A program made the position numbers and the translations under genes. From contig JASHYQ010000261.1 of NCBI GenBank assembly GCA_030042955.1, positions 1 through 5,303 on the forward strand: a stretch of DNA of 5,303 nt, in the 5' to 3' direction. Position 1 is the stretch's first letter. Each line of letters begins with the position of its first letter. This stretch comes from Thermoplasmata archaeon (GTDB lineage: Archaea; Thermoplasmatota; Thermoplasmata; Lutacidiplasmatales; UBA184). The notes below the pieces were generated by a model. The model ran no database searches. It was not told the origin of the DNA and saw only the letters and a list, made by a program, of their open reading frames with translations. Of this stretch, positions 4,882-5,303 are shown in pieces.

Positions 4882-5303
4882 ATGATGCCTCCACGGTTCG
4901 GAACGTTCTCCATCGTTGCCTGTGACGTCGCCACGCAGAGCTGGGGGGTGGCGGTGCACTCGAAGTTCCCCGCCGTAGGAGCTGTCGTCCCGTGGTCCCG
5001 CGCCAGCGTCGGCGCGATCGCGACGCAGGCCAACTCCAACCTGCGCTGGGGTCCCGAGGGGCTCCAGCTCCTCGCCGAGGGTGTCGGAGCGCGCGAGGTC
5101 GTGCGCCGGCTGGTCGAAGCCGACCCCGGCCGGGAGAGCCGACAGCTCGGGGTCGTGGATGCGAAGGGCGAGGCCGCGGCGTTCACGGGGGCAAAATGCC
5201 CGGAGTGGGCCGGCCACGAGGTCGGGGACGGCTTCGCCTGCCAGGGGAACATCCTGTTCGGCCCCGCGGTCGTCCGCGGAATGGCCCGTGCCTACGAGTC
5301 GAC
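4882..5303 (+). CDS. DUF1028 family protein (COG3342, Ntn-hydrolase superfamily), 3'-truncated
   Basis: The frame is open from 4882 to the window edge, giving 140 complete codons. The N-terminal block GTFSIVACD (7-15) followed by WGVAVHSKFPAVGAVVPW (21-38) is the hallmark of the DUF1028 family. GAIATQANSNLRWGPEGL (44-61) and the QLGVVDAKGEAAAFTG segment (88-103) with GFACQGNIL (117-125) complete the match. The family is assigned to the Ntn-hydrolase superfamily; its substrate is not established to my knowledge. Thr8 is a candidate N-terminal nucleophile after processing, by analogy with that superfamily. ATG codons at 4882 and 4885 are both possible starts; I chose the first. The gene begins 5 nt after the preceding stop and probably has its own promoter. 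Confidence 0.9.
   Translation, partial: MMPPRFGTFSIVACDVATQSWGVAVHSKFPAVGAVVPWSRASVGAIATQANSNLRWGPEGLQLLAEGVGAREVVRRLVEADPGRESRQLGVVDAKGEAAAFTGAKCPEWAGHEVGDGFACQGNILFGPAVVRGMARAYES

Overview
The window is a compact, GC-rich archaeal stretch with all genes on the + strand and almost no non-coding DNA. Three things point to an archaeon. There is a digeranylgeranylglycerophospholipid reductase, an archaeal membrane-lipid enzyme. There are TATA-like boxes (CTTTAA or CTTTAG) placed 27-39 nt before start codons, as in leaderless or short-leader archaeal transcripts. There is also a ferredoxin-reductase gene pair of a kind known from archaea. The length and C-terminal wording of the lipid reductase recall the Thermoplasma enzyme, so a high-GC relative within Thermoplasmatota (Thermoplasmata) is my best guess. 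That placement is inferred from memory of the family, not from a search.

Layout. Positions 1-816 hold the C-terminal part of an ABC-2 type export permease. It is joined by an ATGA stop/start overlap to a flavin reductase-like FMN-binding protein (813-1346). A 55-nt gap carries a promoter for thioredoxin reductase trxB (1402-2379). A 61-nt gap follows with a TATA box and a striking set of ATATC repeats. It leads into a 2x[4Fe-4S] ferredoxin (2441-2632), the lipid reductase (2658-3848), and two unrecognised small proteins (3865-4506 and 4523-4876). These four genes are tightly spaced and probably form one operon. A third TATA-like box lies inside the end of the last of them and would drive a DUF1028 (COG3342, Ntn-hydrolase superfamily) gene, which starts at 4882 and runs off the window.

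How the genes fit together. The central theme is reductive chemistry. The ferredoxin most likely delivers electrons to the FAD-bound lipid reductase, which saturates the geranylgeranyl chains of archaeal diether lipids. TrxB supplies NADPH-derived electrons to thioredoxin-type partners and has its own promoter, so it need not be part of the lipid pathway. The two small proteins behind the lipid reductase share a weak helical motif and are the least explained part of the window. No non-coding stretch exceeds 61 nt. I see no RNA gene, mobile element, CRISPR array or convincing T-rich terminator.
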